NCBI GenBank assembly: GCA_963832835.1
Contig: CAWHVD010000001.1
Location: 992,001-1,056,000, forward strand
Reading direction: 5' to 3'
From: CAVPKN01 sp963832835
GTDB lineage: Bacteria; Chlamydiota; Chlamydiia; Chlamydiales; JAAKFR01
DNA: 64,000 nucleotides
Shown here one piece after another: positions 9,887-19,153 of the stretch; position 1 is the first letter of the stretch; each line of letters starts with the position of its first letter. A model generated the notes under the pieces. The model had not been told where the DNA came from, did no database searches, and worked only from the letters and a program-made list of their open reading frames with translations. The translations under genes and the position numbers were made by a program.

Positions 9887-9965
9887 ACGTAATGAATAAA
9901 TTTTTTTGTTGGCTTTTTTTGCTTCTTTTTTTACAGTCCTTCCATCATTCAATCCAAGGTCCTTT

Positions 9966-11120
9966 ATGAGTCTTTTTCGCGCTTTTAAACGCATGATCAA
10001 AAATATAGACCGCGCTACACAGCTTGTGGAGAAAATCCAAGAAGACATGTCTGGTCTGAAAGATCTTACCCATCGTAGATTAAATGAATGCATTGAATTA
10101 AGTCAGCAGATGATCGCCTTGCAACAAGCTCAAGTGGAATTACTAAACAGATTGGTACAGCAGGGGCATGGAAAACCGATGGACCTAACACAACTGCAGA
10201 AGTCGCCGGTGAAGACTTCAGAGGCCCCCACATCTTTCAAGGAAGCCATCTCTAGGATTCCCCTCATGCTTGCGGATAAAACCTATAACACATCTCATCC
10301 TGAATATGATGCTAATCTGGTCCGCAACTATCCTGGCCGTATATTTAATGGCGAGCATTCATCAAAAAATGTGGTCTATCAAGCACTCATGCCTATGATC
10401 ACAAAAAATAGGGAAAGCATAGAGGTAGTGGATCAGTCGTGGAAGGGGGTTTTAGCTCAAATCCTGGATGAAGTGAAAACCATCCCCCATTCTTCCCAAG
10501 TATTCGAACGGAAAGCGTACATAGAAAAATACGTAGCAGATTTGAGTGCTCGTTATGGTGCCCATTACCAAGCTGGCTGGGTTAACCTAGAAGATGCCCT
10601 TTTCTTATACTGGTTGGTACGACACCTTAAGCCCAAAACAATCGTGCAGACTGGAGTCTGTAACGGTCTATCCACTGCTTTTATGATGCTGGCATTGGTT
10701 AAGAATGGTCCTGAAGGACGACTGCACGTGATCGATCTTCCCCCCGTTTTCAATCCACATGATCCGGCATGGACTGTCCCAGGCCAAGTCTACGGAGTAT
10801 TGATCCCTGAAGGTAAATCTTCAGCTTGGATCGTACCAGATGCTTATCAAGATCGTTTACAAGTACAATGCGGGGATGCAAAGCAATTGCTACCTCCTTT
10901 AGTTGATCAATTAGCGAGCATCGATATGTTCTACCATGATTCGGATCATACCTATGAGCACATGATGTTTGAATTCAATGAAGTGAAGCGTAAGCTGACA
11001 CCCGGGGGCCTCATCGTTGGAGATGATATTTCTTGGAATGCATCCGTATGGGATTTTGCAGATAAGCATGGCGTGCCTTCATTCAATTACAAAGGTGCTG
11101 TGGGTGTCGCATTTTTTTAA
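9966..11120 (+). CDS. SAM-dependent methyltransferase with N-terminal coiled coil
   Basis: A 384-residue protein from the ATG at 9966 (MSLFRAFKRM). Residues 1-80 form a helical, probably coiled-coil segment like the preceding gene product. The C-terminal domain carries PKTIVQTGVCNGLSTAFM (SAM-binding motif I), DMFYHDSDHTYEHM and LTPGGLIVGDDISWN, matching the Methyltransf_24 class I family. The middle 100 residues are not recognised. Its place between TylF-like and another methyltransferase-like gene suggests sequential modification of one acceptor. Confidence 0.7.
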   Translation: MSLFRAFKRMIKNIDRATQLVEKIQEDMSGLKDLTHRRLNECIELSQQMIALQQAQVELLNRLVQQGHGKPMDLTQLQKSPVKTSEAPTSFKEAISRIPLMLADKTYNTSHPEYDANLVRNYPGRIFNGEHSSKNVVYQALMPMITKNRESIEVVDQSWKGVLAQILDEVKTIPHSSQVFERKAYIEKYVADLSARYGAHYQAGWVNLEDALFLYWLVRHLKPKTIVQTGVCNGLSTAFMMLALVKNGPEGRLHVIDLPPVFNPHDPAWTVPGQVYGVLIPEGKSSAWIVPDAYQDRLQVQCGDAKQLLPPLVDQLASIDMFYHDSDHTYEHMMFEFNEVKRKLTPGGLIVGDDISWNASVWDFADKHGVPSFNYKGAVGVAFF

Positions 11121-11185
11121 GTTTAAACTCCTCCAAGCTCAGTAGTTTTACAATTGTCTCCTTCATCGGAAAATATGAGGTATTA

Positions 11186-12010
11186 GTGGGAATTAGCAGT
11201 GGCGATCTTGATATTTTAATCATGCTCAAAGAGCAAGGATATATAACACATTCTACTTCGATGATTGAAATTGGCGCTCAACAGCTATCGAATACTTTTT
11301 TGTCTGCTAGCATTCAAATTGAGAAATTGGCTCATTTGTTTGGGGCTTCACTGCCCCACCCTTTTTCTGATCCAAGCCCCTCACATATAGTTCATGGGGA
11401 GCTAGAACACCTAAATAGCCAATCCCCTCCAGCTCGCATATTTTGGAAATGGTTAGGATTTAATTATAAGTCGATAGATCTCGATGGGAGCCATGACAGT
11501 ATCCCTCTTGATCTGAATTACGATGATGCACCTAAAAACGCAATGGGTCGCTACCCACTCGTTACCAACTTTGGTACAACCGAGCATGTGGCTAATCAGT
11601 TAAATGCTTTTAAAATCATCCACGATCTTACTGCTGTGGGTGGTACGATGATTCACAACTTACCAGCTCAAGGCATGTTGAATCATGGATTAGTGAATTA
11701 CAATCCTAAATTTTTTTGGATGCTGGCGCGCAGCAATGGTTATAAATGGTTATACATCGATTTCACAAGTGCCACATCTTACTATGAGCTGCCACAAAAC
11801 ATTGTCGATCATGTGGCTCAATATAATTCGAATATTGTTGATCAAAGTAAAAATTACCAAACAGCAGATGCAGGGCTTATTGTAGTGTTGCAAAAGGTAT
11901 TCGACACACCTTATGTTTCACCACTAGATGTACCCACTGGCACCGAAATCAACAATAAAGTTTTAGAAGAACGATATTGGAGCATTTTTAAAAAAGATCC
12001 TTTTGAGTAG
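11186..12010 (+). CDS. Methyltransferase-like protein
   Basis: 274 residues from a GTG at 11186; an ATG at 11222 is an alternative. The region SMIEIGAQQLSNTF resembles a degenerate SAM motif I. The block NFGTTEHVANQLNAF, with HDLTAVGGTMIHNLP and an HG..NY.P.FFW motif, matches a group I recall as class I methyltransferase-like proteins of glycan clusters. No transmembrane segment. Third methyltransferase-like gene in a row on the plus strand; the acceptor is unknown. Confidence 0.5.
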   Translation: MGISSGDLDILIMLKEQGYITHSTSMIEIGAQQLSNTFLSASIQIEKLAHLFGASLPHPFSDPSPSHIVHGELEHLNSQSPPARIFWKWLGFNYKSIDLDGSHDSIPLDLNYDDAPKNAMGRYPLVTNFGTTEHVANQLNAFKIIHDLTAVGGTMIHNLPAQGMLNHGLVNYNPKFFWMLARSNGYKWLYIDFTSATSYYELPQNIVDHVAQYNSNIVDQSKNYQTADAGLIVVLQKVFDTPYVSPLDVPTGTEINNKVLEERYWSIFKKDPFE

Positions 12011-13002
12011 CGTAACAGAGTAGCGGTGATATATTGGAAAATTTTTTTATTTCCTGGCAATTAATCATTACCTGCACAGGCAGTCTTGTGGTCTATTACC
12101 TACCATTTTTTCGTAAGTTACAGATTTCAATATTAGTTGTCATTAGTCTTCTAGTTTACTGGCTTGCTGCAGGCAATTTGATCTTTTTATTGCTTTTTTG
12201 CTGTCTTAATACTGCATTGTTCAGCTATGGCACGGCAAATGTGCGTGAAGAATGGCGCAAGATATTCATGATCACGGGTGTAATTATGAATATCTCATTG
12301 CTTATCTTTTGCAAATATAAACTATTGCTTCTGCCCAAATCTATATTTGTTGGTTGGTTTGGTTGCGACCCCGTTTGGATGAGGATCTACGAGCTGGCTC
12401 TTCCAATTGGTATATCGTTTTATGTTTTTCACAGTATAAGTTTGATTGTTGACAGCTATCTTAATCCACGTGTATTGGCTGTCTCTGGACAGCACCTGCT
12501 TACACATACACAAAACACCATGCTATATCTTGTGTTCTTTCCACAGATTGTTTCCGGTCCCGTTGCCAAAGGAAAATTCTTTTATCCACAGATTGTTCCC
12601 AAGCATTTTGCTGATATTGATTGGACCAATGCCATACGCGCACTTGTCCATGGATATTTTCTTAAAGAGGTGATTGCCAATAATCTTAATCAATTAACAG
12701 CCCCCATGGGACAACCCGAAATGTGGCCACTAACTCCATCAAGTGAACTATTATGGATGATGTTTGGCTATTCTGCTCAAATCTTTGCTGATTTTGCGGG
12801 GTACTCGTTAATTGCCATCGGTCTGGGAAGATTATATGGCTATGAACTACCCATTAATTTCAACTGCCCCTATTTTGCCCATTCTTTTGCTAATTTTTGG
12901 CAGCGGTGGCATATCTCCCTTTCAAGCTGGTTACGAGACTATCTTTATATTCCGTTGGGTGGTAATCGAAAAAGTGTATTATACTAATTGAAAAAAATAA
13001 AA

Positions 13003-13542
13003 TTACACCTTTGCCCATATTCTTGAAGTCAAGGAAATGACTTGCTCCCGGTCGTTAGTAAATTCATTCCATGCATCTGAACAAGCATCCAACAATTCCT
13101 CCTCATCCTTGAAAGTTCGATTCGAAAGATGTGTGCGGCGCAAGTATTTCCACACCTGTTCGCATGGATTCAATTCAGGTGATGCTGCTGGCAAGGGCAG
13201 CAATGTTAAGTTGTGAAAATGTGGTAATTTTTGCGTCGTATGCCACCCTGCCTTATCAAGTATGATTACTGCATGCCGTCCGGTGGGAACTTGTGAGGAA
13301 ATGTGCCGCAAATGGATCTCCATTGTATCCTTGTTTGCATAGGGCAACAATAAACCAACAGCATCGCCTCTTTCAGGACATACGGCACCAAAAAGATATG
13401 TGTATTTGAACTGTTGTTGACGTACTGCACGAGGGCGAGTTCCTTTTACTGCCCACAGTCTGCTTAGGCTTCCCTGTTGGCCAAATCTAGCTTCATCCTG
13501 AAACCAGATTTCAACATCGTTGAGTTGGATTCCTTTTGGCAA
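13003..13542 (-). CDS. IS630-type transposase, DDE catalytic part (orfB)
   Basis: The ORF has 179 residues and an apparent TTG start, but is more likely translated as a fusion with orfA. The catalytic residues are visible: Asp in WFQDEARFG, Asp in VIILDKAGWH and Glu in SPELNPCEQVWKYL. This is the DDE superfamily endonuclease domain of IS630/Tc1-like elements. All key residues are intact, so the element may still be active. The upstream overlap contains an A8 run suited to -1 slippage. Confidence 0.85.
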   Translation of the reverse strand: MPKGIQLNDVEIWFQDEARFGQQGSLSRLWAVKGTRPRAVRQQQFKYTYLFGAVCPERGDAVGLLLPYANKDTMEIHLRHISSQVPTGRHAVIILDKAGWHTTQKLPHFHNLTLLPLPAASPELNPCEQVWKYLRRTHLSNRTFKDEEELLDACSDAWNEFTNDREQVISLTSRIWAKV

Positions 13543-13550
13543 AGAGTTTT

Positions 13551-14054
13551 CTACTTTTGCGCGAAATTTTTTTTAAACTCTTCTTGTTCCTCTGGATTGG
13601 CATCTGGATGCCTTGATCTTGCGCTAACCCAGACAAGTCTTGCCCGTTTCAAATGGTTATATGCACTTTTTAATGAGCACTTTATCCCATACTTATCTTT
13701 CATTAACTGCAACACGTCTTTCCCTATAATTACGCCACCGGATCGTCCTTTCTGAAGGTCGAGAACCGCAGAACGAAAAGCTGCGGTTTCACTATCTGGA
13801 ATAAGCGATTTTTTTCCTCTTCCAGATTTTTCTTTAACACCATCAATGCCATAAGTTTTAAAATTGCGTATCCATGTGTAAACCGTATTACGTGTAACCC
13901 GAAGAAGTTCAGCAATTTCACGAGGAGTTTTACCTTCCTTGAAATGACTCAGGGCAAGGAATCTATTCTTTTCTCTAGGATGTTTTGCGGATTTATACAG
14001 CTTTATAAAGTCGTGCTTTTCTAGTTCTTCGGGAATAAGAATTGTTGTTTCCAT
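13551..14054 (-). CDS. IS630-type transposase, DNA-binding part (orfA)
   Basis: A 167-residue protein from the ATG at 14054, preceded by a good GGAGGT ribosome site 5 bases upstream. It holds two helix-turn-helix regions (EIAELLRVTRNTVYTWIRNF and a winged part around KSAYNHLKRARL) that bind the terminal repeats. It ends 8 bases before the orfB frame start. Near its end an AAAAAAAA run (13567-13574) would let ribosomes slip -1 to give EFKKKF followed by RAKVENSLPKG and the DDE domain. Confidence 0.8.
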   Translation of the reverse strand: METTILIPEELEKHDFIKLYKSAKHPREKNRFLALSHFKEGKTPREIAELLRVTRNTVYTWIRNFKTYGIDGVKEKSGRGKKSLIPDSETAAFRSAVLDLQKGRSGGVIIGKDVLQLMKDKYGIKCSLKSAYNHLKRARLVWVSARSRHPDANPEEQEEFKKNFAQK

Positions 14055-14583
14055 GTTGCTACCTCCATTTTGAGGAGATTGCTTATGCCACAACATCTGT
14101 ATTTTTTAAAATTTCAATTAGTATTACATACTTATCTCAACCTGATGATTGTGATGGCACTTGGTGGATTATGGCACGGGCCGGAATGGAAATATGCGAC
14201 ATGGGGTATTGTGCATGGAATGGCTCTTGTGGTAGAACGCCTTCTGGGGCACCGAAGCAACCGGGAGGGTAGCGCAGTTGCGGAAAATCGATCAGCTTTT
14301 GGCCGTTTGATAACCATTCCCTTAGTGTTTTTGTATGTTACATTTGCATGGTTATTTTTTCGGCTCGATTCGGTACATGAGGTTATCTCATTTGTTAGTT
14401 CGATTGTTTCTTGGCAAGCTGGCTCAAACGCATACCACAGAAGCAATATGCTTCTGCTCTATTTCTTTACCGGGTTGGTCCTAGTTTATCATTTGTTTAG
14501 TACATGGCAGGCTTCCGGTTACCTCGTTAGGGTCAAACGTTATGATGGTTACTTGGCGGGTGCAATGATGACGCTATGCCTGA

Positions 14584-15564
14584 TTGCAAGAGGGCAAGAA
14601 AGTGCCTTTATCTACTTCCAATTTTAGAGCTTCTCATGGGCGCTGGGTAGCTCAGCTGCTTGTTGCCTTTGTCGTTTTTATGTCACTTGCTAACTGGGGA
14701 GTCCATTATTTACGGAGTTCTGCCTGGTGGGCAACGGGCGACATACAGATACCTGGAATGCAGAACGAAGTCATCGCCGAACGCTATGCTTATGACTGGC
14801 ATGGAAAAAATATCGTTATTGTAGGTTCATCCGTGGCTACCCAATTGCCACCAGGGAGGGTACGCCCGCCTAATGTTGCCACTCTTTTTTTGCAGGGGTG
14901 TGGTGCGATGAGTGGGTTAGAAGTACTCGTGTGCAGCGGGGCAATACCTGAGCTGGTTTTAATAGAAGTCGATTTTCTTAATCGCGGTATCCAACAATCT
15001 TTAATCAGCACCATTTTCGCCTCGCCTCTTTGTTGGTTTAAAAGATATCTGCCTTGTCTTCGCTGTGAGAATAATCTGCCTAATCTGCTTTTTAAATCAC
15101 GAATGAATCCACCTCACATCAACGACTCACCCGATGAGATGCCTGAAACATGGAACGCAAAGCTACAGCCCAAAATAGACCACTATTTAAATGACTTTGT
15201 TAGGTGTAGTTTGCCCAGAGATGACATAATGGACGCATTGATAATGACGCTCAAAGATCGTGTTTGCCAGCTGGAGCAGCGAGGTTGCAAAATCGCCTTC
15301 TTCATCGACCCCATTAACCCACGACTGGCAGCTTTGCCTGCTTTCAAAATTTTTCATGAACGTGTTCGCCATGAATTCCCCATGTACCCGATTATAGAAG
15401 CTACGTCGGATCAGTTTTACTACCTAACTGACGGCATACACTTCTTTGCGCAAAGCGGTAAAGAGTTTTTTGATTATCTCATGCAAGAAAGTGCTAAGCT
15501 ACTCATTTCAAATATGCCAGAAAACCTTTCAGAGGCTAGCTCTCATCTACTTCAAAATTTTTAA
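14584..15564 (+). CDS. SGNH-type acyl-ester hydrolase/transferase-like protein
   Basis: 326 residues from a TTG at 14584, overlapping the end of the MBOAT gene by 44 bp; a GTG at 14602 is an alternative. One N-terminal membrane anchor (about residues 22-42) puts the rest outside the membrane. NIVIVGSSVATQL resembles the block I Ser of the SGNH/GDSL fold, and LTDGIHFFAQSG resembles the block V Asp-x-x-His. Such proteins pair with MBOAT enzymes (AlgI with AlgX/AlgJ, PatA with PatB) to O-acetylate polysaccharide. With the MBOAT partner split by an IS, this gene may now be idle. Confidence 0.6.
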   Translation: MQEGKKVPLSTSNFRASHGRWVAQLLVAFVVFMSLANWGVHYLRSSAWWATGDIQIPGMQNEVIAERYAYDWHGKNIVIVGSSVATQLPPGRVRPPNVATLFLQGCGAMSGLEVLVCSGAIPELVLIEVDFLNRGIQQSLISTIFASPLCWFKRYLPCLRCENNLPNLLFKSRMNPPHINDSPDEMPETWNAKLQPKIDHYLNDFVRCSLPRDDIMDALIMTLKDRVCQLEQRGCKIAFFIDPINPRLAALPAFKIFHERVRHEFPMYPIIEATSDQFYYLTDGIHFFAQSGKEFFDYLMQESAKLLISNMPENLSEASSHLLQNF

Positions 15565-15585
15565 ATGAACTCAGTATGGTAATTT

Positions 15586-17031
15586 CTATTCGACGCCTTC
15601 TTCAAACTCGGTTTCGAGGTGATCATGGGAGGCATGTTTTTGGATGGCTTTTTTGTTATTCATTCGGAAACAGCAGGGAAGGGCAAGGAGGGGCATCAAG
15701 CCTAAGAAAGCAAAAGGTGCATAGAAGGCCTTTTGGGGGATGTGAACAGCGGTGTAGGGTATGCCAATAAGGTCCGTAGCCATGGTAAGGAGCAGTACCG
15801 AAAGAGCAATACCAACAGTTGCAGCGAGCTGTTTGAAAATAGAGTAGAGAGAGCTTCCTGGGCTTTTAAGTGGTTGGGGCAGTCCGGTGAAAATAGCGAC
15901 AAAGTTGGAAGTCTTTACGGCAGCTGCGCCGGCTCCTTCGCAAAAGATAATACATACGATGAGCCAAGGCGATGTTTGGGGACTGACCAGGATTAAGGCG
16001 AACATGGAACCTGATAAGAGGATCAAACCTGGGATGATGAAGGGTAGAGGGCCCCACGTGTTGTAGAATTTAGCTGTCAAAGGCATAACAGACATCATTC
16101 CTAGCGTAATGCTGCCTAGAATCCAGCCTGTCAAAATGATGCTAAAATTCAGGCTTCTTTGAAAATAGATCGAGACAAGAAATGTTGAACCCAAAAAAAT
16201 GAGATTAGCTGTTGACTGGATGATATTTCCCCACGTGAATAGCGGATATCTGAAAATCTTGAGAGGCACCAAAGGGTGCGTTGCCCGTTTTTCCTGCCAT
16301 AAAAAGAAAACTCCGCACAAGATAGCTAATAATAAAAAAATCGCGAGCAGGGCAGTGGAAAAATGGGGTTTGCCAAATTCGGTGAGTGTTATAAGAAATA
16401 AGCACATACCCAAAGTAGCAAAGATGAAACCAAGCCAATCAAATGCGAACCTTTTTTTCTCTACTATATGATTTTTGACCCAGTAATGGGACAGTACCAC
16501 TGCCCCAAGGGAGATGGGAAGTTTGAATAAGAATAACCAACGCCAATGAAAATATGAGGTCACGTATCCAGTAAGAATAGGACCCATGGCTGGGGCGATG
16601 AAAGTGCAAAAACTAATCCAGGCGCCTACTTTGGCCCACTTTACCTGTGGCAGCACAGACAAGGTGAGGAACATCCCTAATGCGATAGCCAATCCTCCAG
16701 CAAACCCTTGAAAGACCCTAAACAAGACCAGTTCCAAAAAATATACAGCTATCCCGCATGCTAAGGAACTGAGAAGATAAACCCATTGAGCTATCAAAAA
16801 GATACGGCGTGTGCCAAAAAGTTGGCTAGTAGGGGTGCTAATGATCATGCCAATGACCGTAGCTAATAGAAAACCTATCAAAGCCCATTGAGCTTCTGTA
16901 GTGCCAATTTTGAAATCGAGAGCCATTACGGGAAGCGCGACATTGAGCAAAGTAGCGTCTAAGAGGTCAATCAACCAAATGATACCATAAAGAATGAAAA
17001 GTCTAATCCCGTATCGGACATCTTGCTGCAT
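15586..17031 (-). CDS. MFS multidrug exporter, EmrB/QacA (DHA2) type
   Basis: The product has 481 residues with 12-14 hydrophobic helices. Motif C-like WISFCTFIAPAMGPILTGY, the motif A-like segment after helix 2 (SQLFGTRRIF) and the early DATLLNVALP motif are typical of the DHA2 drug:H+ antiporter family. The C-terminus is a short charged tail. It is convergent with the SGNH gene and divergent from the MscS gene. Substrate cannot be told. The start ATG at 17031 lies close to a hairpin at 17038-17060 that may regulate it. Confidence 0.8.
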   Translation of the reverse strand: MQQDVRYGIRLFILYGIIWLIDLLDATLLNVALPVMALDFKIGTTEAQWALIGFLLATVIGMIISTPTSQLFGTRRIFLIAQWVYLLSSLACGIAVYFLELVLFRVFQGFAGGLAIALGMFLTLSVLPQVKWAKVGAWISFCTFIAPAMGPILTGYVTSYFHWRWLFLFKLPISLGAVVLSHYWVKNHIVEKKRFAFDWLGFIFATLGMCLFLITLTEFGKPHFSTALLAIFLLLAILCGVFFLWQEKRATHPLVPLKIFRYPLFTWGNIIQSTANLIFLGSTFLVSIYFQRSLNFSIILTGWILGSITLGMMSVMPLTAKFYNTWGPLPFIIPGLILLSGSMFALILVSPQTSPWLIVCIIFCEGAGAAAVKTSNFVAIFTGLPQPLKSPGSSLYSIFKQLAATVGIALSVLLLTMATDLIGIPYTAVHIPQKAFYAPFAFLGLMPLLALPCCFRMNNKKAIQKHASHDHLETEFEEGVE

Positions 17032-17037
17032 AAAAAT

Positions 17038-17060
17038 AGGTAAACGCTTTTACCTTTTTT
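17038..17060. promoter_or_regulatory. Hairpin with T-run between divergent MFS and MscS genes
   Basis: AGGTAAA pairs exactly with TTTACCT around a CGCT loop, followed by six T on the plus strand. In this divergent intergenic space it could be an operator or an attenuator ahead of the MscS gene. It also makes the ATG at 17061 an unlikely start. Confidence 0.4.
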
Positions 17061-17108
17061 ATGGTAACTTGGTGTGTTAATTACAATGGTATAGATGGAT
17101 TGGTGCAT

Positions 17109-17999
17109 ATGCGTTTTCCCCTTTTGTTACTTCTGCTTGTGGCCGCTTCCTTGATAGCTTTAAGTTTTGTCAGTGTACCAGACGGGATTGGGCAGCACCT
17201 GAAGCATACGTTGGTTGTGCTCTTGATTGGGGTTATAGGTTGGTTTTGCTGTAGCATTGTTAAAAAAATTTATCACAGATTTTTGTTGCGAATAGGTGAT
17301 CACGAGAAGGCTGATCCAGCACAGCGCTCTCTTTTGACTCAAGTGATTTTTCTATATCGCCTCGTGATATTTGCGATCATAGCCATAACAGCTGCCATGA
17401 TACTGATGACCTTCCCTTACATCAAAAACGTTGGCGTGGGTATTTTGGGCTCAGCAGGTATTGCAGGTATCGCTTTAGGTATCGCGGCACGTCCGATTTT
17501 ACTGAATTTGATGGCCGGTTTTCAAATCGCCATGACCAAGATGGTGAAGATAGGGGATGTGCTAGTAGTCGATGGGGAGACAGCTCGTGTCGAATCGATT
17601 CAGCTCACTCACATCATTTTTCTGACATGGGATTTACGTAGGCTAATTGTGCCTATTTCTCGGTTCATTGATCAATCCTACCAAAACTGGGAAGTTTCGG
17701 ATCCCGAAATCATTGCTTCCTTTGAACTGTATTGTGATTATCAAGTTCCTGTCGATGCGGTGCGTAAGCAAGTGGAAGAGCTTGTGGCTCAGTGTCCCTA
17801 TTGGAACAAGAGGGTTTGGAAAGTACAGGTAACAGGCTTTACTACCCAGACAGTGGAAATACGGGTCAGTGCTTCTGCAAATCACCCTGCAGATGCAAAT
17901 GAGCTGCGTGTCTTTTTAAGAGAAAAGCTCATGGGCTTTTTACAAAAAGAGCATCCCGAGGCCCTTCCTTGTGTGCGCCAGCTGGCGGTGCAGAAATGA
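17109..17999 (+). CDS. MscS-family mechanosensitive channel
   Basis: About 296 residues from the ATG at 17109; the ATG at 17061 abuts a hairpin and is less likely. Three N-terminal membrane helices are followed by the pore helix and beta domain: GVGILGSAGIAGIALGIAARPILLN, then FQIAMTKMVKIGDVLVVDG, then RRLIVPISRFID, which are the diagnostic phrases of small-conductance MscS channels. The C-terminal alpha/beta vestibule is present. It releases solutes on osmotic downshock. It is divergent from the MFS exporter and followed by tRNA-Ser. Confidence 0.85.
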   Translation: MRFPLLLLLLVAASLIALSFVSVPDGIGQHLKHTLVVLLIGVIGWFCCSIVKKIYHRFLLRIGDHEKADPAQRSLLTQVIFLYRLVIFAIIAITAAMILMTFPYIKNVGVGILGSAGIAGIALGIAARPILLNLMAGFQIAMTKMVKIGDVLVVDGETARVESIQLTHIIFLTWDLRRLIVPISRFIDQSYQNWEVSDPEIIASFELYCDYQVPVDAVRKQVEELVAQCPYWNKRVWKVQVTGFTTQTVEIRVSASANHPADANELRVFLREKLMGFLQKEHPEALPCVRQLAVQK

Positions 18000-18092
18000 C
18001 TCTACTACGTTGCCCTCTTCTGGCTATAACAACACCAAAAGTCTACAGCTCTTGATTGGTTAATGCATTTCCCTCTATATTGGTCTCCCTTT

Positions 18093-18179
18093 GGAAGAGT
18101 GGCAGAGCGGCTGAATGCGTCTGATTCGAAACCAGATTTACCTTCACCGGTAACGGGGGTTCAAATCCCTCCTCTTCCA
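18093..18179 (+). tRNA. tRNA-Ser (anticodon CGA)
   Basis: An 87-nt class II cloverleaf: acceptor GGAAGAG/CTCTTCC, 3-bp D stem, anticodon loop TTCGAAA giving CGA (reads UCG), a long variable arm (TTACC..GGTAA) and T arm GGGGG-TTCAAAT-CCCTC. CCA is not encoded. The last pair of the anticodon stem is an A-C mismatch, and the discriminator base is A rather than the usual G of serine tRNAs in E. coli; both are worth noting. Confidence 0.85.
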
Positions 18180-18185
18180 ATCAAT

Positions 18186-18219
18186 AAAAAAAACCATAGC
18201 ACCCGCTATGGTTTTTTTT
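18186..18219 (+). terminator. Terminator after tRNA-Ser
   Basis: CCATAGC (18194-18200) pairs with GCTATGG (18205-18211) over an ACCC loop, flanked by A-run and T-run, so it can work in both directions. It ends the tRNA transcript. Confidence 0.85.
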
Positions 18220-18284
18220 ATAGAATAGCTAGTCAGGCACATAGAATTTTTCTTTGTGAACACTTCTTTGACCATCCTTATGTT

Positions 18285-18446
18285 ATGCCATTTATCAAAA
18301 ATAAACCACGAATTGGCACTGTATAACACGCCATTTTTGAATGATCCTTTCTCGCTTAGGTGCAAAAACATAGGCTTCGAAACAATCCTTCAAATCTAGC
18401 ATGTTACCCAGTGCCACTTCATGGCTTTATTTTTGATAAATGATAT
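18285..18446 (+). repeat. Repeat family 1, copy A (short form)
   Basis: About 162 bp. Ends are inverted repeats of the CCATTTATCAAAAATAAA type. The inside reads GGCACTGTATAACACGCC ... TCGCTTAGGTGCAAAAAC ... TGTTACCCAGTGCCACTT. It lies upstream of the RiPP precursor gene and partly diverged. Confidence 0.85.
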
Positions 18447-18517
18447 TAATTAAAAATATGTTTACTGACACGCTTTTTTAATATATTATTAGAAAGGTTT
18501 ACAGATAGAGGGGTATT

Positions 18518-18787
18518 ATGAACGAGCAGAAAGAATATGCAAAAGTCATTGCAAAAGTGTGGAGTGACCCACAATTTAAAGAGCAACTCTTGAAAAATCC
18601 GGAAAAAGTGCTTAAAGAACAGGGAATTGTTCTTCCGCCTGGAAATAAAATAGAGGTCTGCGAAAATACAGAAGATACCTTCTATTTTGTAATCCCCCAA
18701 GCGCCTAAAGGGAATCTTTCGGAGAAAGAGTTAGAAGCTATTGCTGGAGGATGGTCTTTTTGTCGCACAACCTCAGGTGCGCTGTAA
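18518..18787 (+). CDS. NHLP-type RiPP precursor peptide
   Basis: The peptide has 89 residues. Residues 3-60 match the nitrile-hydratase-related leader (NHLP) pattern: AKVWSDPQFKEQLLKNP, EQGIVLPPG, VCENTEDTFYFVIP. It then has LSEKELEAIAGG, a double-glycine-type cleavage site, and a short core WSFCRTTSGAL of 11 residues rich in Ser, Cys and Thr, the residues turned into azol(in)es by YcaO cyclodehydratases. A ribosome site AGAGGGG lies 7-12 bases before the ATG, with an AT-rich TATATTAT promoter-like box upstream. The azole-forming enzymes follow at 19154 after a repeat insertion. It is not an enzyme: the nitrile hydratase catalytic motif is absent. Confidence 0.85.
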   Translation: MNEQKEYAKVIAKVWSDPQFKEQLLKNPEKVLKEQGIVLPPGNKIEVCENTEDTFYFVIPQAPKGNLSEKELEAIAGGWSFCRTTSGAL

Positions 18788-18793
18788 AAAGTT

Positions 18794-19067
18794 ATACCAT
18801 TTCCAGAAAATAAAGCCATGAAGTGGCGCTGGGTAACATGACAGATTTGGATGATCGTTTCGAAGCCTATGTTTTTGCACCTAAGTGAGAAAGGATCGTT
18901 GAAGAACCCGGCCCCGAAGGGCTTCGGGATTCTGCACCATTAAGGCCGAGGAATGAGTAGAAAGCTTGCTTAACCCGCCCCTAAAGGAGCAGGATTGCCG
19001 CAATGTAGGTTCAAAAATGGCGTGTTATACAGTGCCAATTTGTGACTTTATTTTCTGGAAATGGTAT
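18794..19067 (-). repeat. Repeat family 1, copy B (long form, inverted)
   Basis: About 274 bp with terminal inverted repeats ACCATTTCCAGAAAATAAAG / complement. It contains an extra block of about 111 bp (AACCCGGCCC ... GCCGCAATGTAGG) absent from the short copies. Opposite in orientation to copy C. It separates the precursor gene from the modification genes. Confidence 0.9.
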
Positions 19068-19077
19068 TAGATACTAG

Positions 19078-19096
19078 GGATTACCTGAATAATTAC
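19078..19096 (+). repeat. 19-bp motif copy (GGATTACCTGAATAATTAC)
   Basis: One of several scattered copies of a GGATTACCTGAATAGTTAC-like motif in this window, here 58 bp before the cyclodehydratase start. Confidence 0.5.
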
Positions 19097-19153
19097 TGAA
19101 GGTTTTATACCAAATATCATAAATAATTTGCAGTTTGGGAAGGAATATGCAAA

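Larger units (their letters stand above)
12982..14123 (-). mobile_element. IS630-type insertion sequence
   Basis: The element is about 1142 bp. The ends carry the exact inverted repeat TACTAATTGAAA (12982-12993 and the complement at 14112-14123). TTA flanks both sides (12979-12981 and 14124-14126), consistent with IS630-type insertion at TA-containing targets. Inside are two minus-strand ORFs, a helix-turn-helix part and a DDE part, that appear joined by a -1 frameshift. It lies antisense within the MBOAT gene. Confidence 0.85.
12034..14627 (+). pseudogene. MBOAT O-acyltransferase (AlgI-like), split by IS630-type element
   Basis: The first part (12034-12981, TTG start) is a polytopic membrane protein with the MBOAT signatures FHSISLIVDSYL, FPQIVSGPVAKG and FWQRWHISLSSWLRDYLYIPLGG. 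Translation stops 2 codons into the insertion. The second part (14127-14627) resumes with HTYLNLMIVMALGGLWHG, containing the catalytic His of the family. Removing 12982-14126 joins the parts in frame to about 482 residues, normal for AlgI/DltB-type enzymes that move acyl groups across the membrane onto polysaccharide. The gene is therefore disrupted now but the lesion is clean. The 3' end overlaps the SGNH-type gene. Confidence 0.85.
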